5,604 bases of DNA from Candidatus Cloacimonadota bacterium (GTDB lineage: Bacteria; Cloacimonadota; Cloacimonadia; Cloacimonadales; TCS61). The notes beneath the pieces are model-generated. The model worked only from the letters and a program-made list of their open reading frames with translations, ran no database searches and was not told where the DNA came from. A program made the translations under genes and the position numbers. The DNA lies in NCBI GenBank assembly GCA_011372345.1, contig DRTC01000569.1:1-5604 (forward strand). The letters run 5' to 3'. Below are positions 5,457 to 5,604 of the stretch, piece after piece; positions within the stretch are counted from its first letter, which is position 1; the number at the start of each line of letters is the position of its first letter.

Positions 5457-5604
5457 TTTTAATGTTCTTTATAAGCATATCTTCAAGTTTATGTAAAATG
5501 AGGAAGGTGAGACATTTTCTTTCCCTTCTTGTATTATTATAAAAGGAAAAAGGAAATAATTTTTCCCTTTCAAGAAATTGGATCTTTAGCCCTGCATAGA
5601 TGGA
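5457..5604. other. AT-rich end of the window without a recognisable gene
   Basis: No convincing gene is visible on either strand. An AT-rich imperfect inverted repeat joins AAAGGAAAAA (about 5543-5552) to TTTTTCCCTTT (about 5562-5572). An ATG at 5498 opens a 14-codon frame reading MRKVRHFLSLLVLL before a stop at 5540-5542. It looks like a signal-peptide start but has no ribosome binding site and no continuation. A frame without stops runs from 5514 to the window edge but has no credible start codon. Confidence 0.4.

Noticed and set aside
5498..5542. Short frame MRKVRHFLSLLVLL resembling the start of a signal peptide
   Set aside because: It has only 14 codons, no ribosome binding site, and no matching continuation in any frame after the stop, so it is probably chance.

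Overview
This is an AT-rich bacterial window with three protein-coding genes, all on the + strand, separated by intergenic stretches rich in repeats. The organism is probably a Gram-negative anaerobe of the Fibrobacteres-Chlorobi-Bacteroidetes superphylum or a neighbouring candidate phylum; a Cloacimonadota-like bacterium is my best guess. That guess rests on the AT-rich, Lys/Glu/Ile/Asn-rich coding style, a large TPR lipoprotein beginning C-A-Y-Y-N-T-F-Y-N-A-K after the lipobox, and an amino-acid-degrading lyase. It is inference, not proof.

Layout. Positions 1-274 hold no gene. They contain degenerate direct and inverted repeats cut by the window edge, a possible promoter and a good ribosome binding site. 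Positions 275-1801 encode a full-length histidine ammonia-lyase family enzyme (HutH-like) in which the cofactor-forming triad is Ala-Cys-Gly rather than Ala-Ser-Gly. Positions 1802-2119 hold an 8-bp tandem repeat and then a 156-bp element that folds on paper into a four-way-junction cloverleaf ending just before the next ribosome binding site. Positions 2120-4627 encode an 835-residue lipoprotein with TPR-like helical repeats, a coiled-coil/DSL-rich middle, an acidic linker and a C-terminal TonB-type domain. After a 9-nt gap, positions 4637-5257 encode a small polytopic membrane protein resembling EcfT/CbiQ, the transmembrane subunit of energy-coupling-factor transporters, but short and without the usual Ala-Arg-Gly coupling motifs. 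Positions 5258-5604 have no convincing gene; they carry an inverted pair of 8-bp-stem, 4-nt-loop palindromes typical of REP or IS200/IS605-type ends.

How the genes relate. The lyase would deaminate histidine (to urocanate) or a related amino acid in the cytoplasm and appears to be its own unit; no other hut gene is in the window. The lipoprotein and the EcfT-like gene are tightly spaced and in the same reading frame, so they are very likely co-transcribed. The pairing suggests an envelope function, possibly nutrient uptake across both membranes, but that is inference.

The items most worth a second look are the cloverleaf element before the lipoprotein gene, the TonB domain carried on a lipoprotein, the ACG lyase triad and the motif-less EcfT-like protein.
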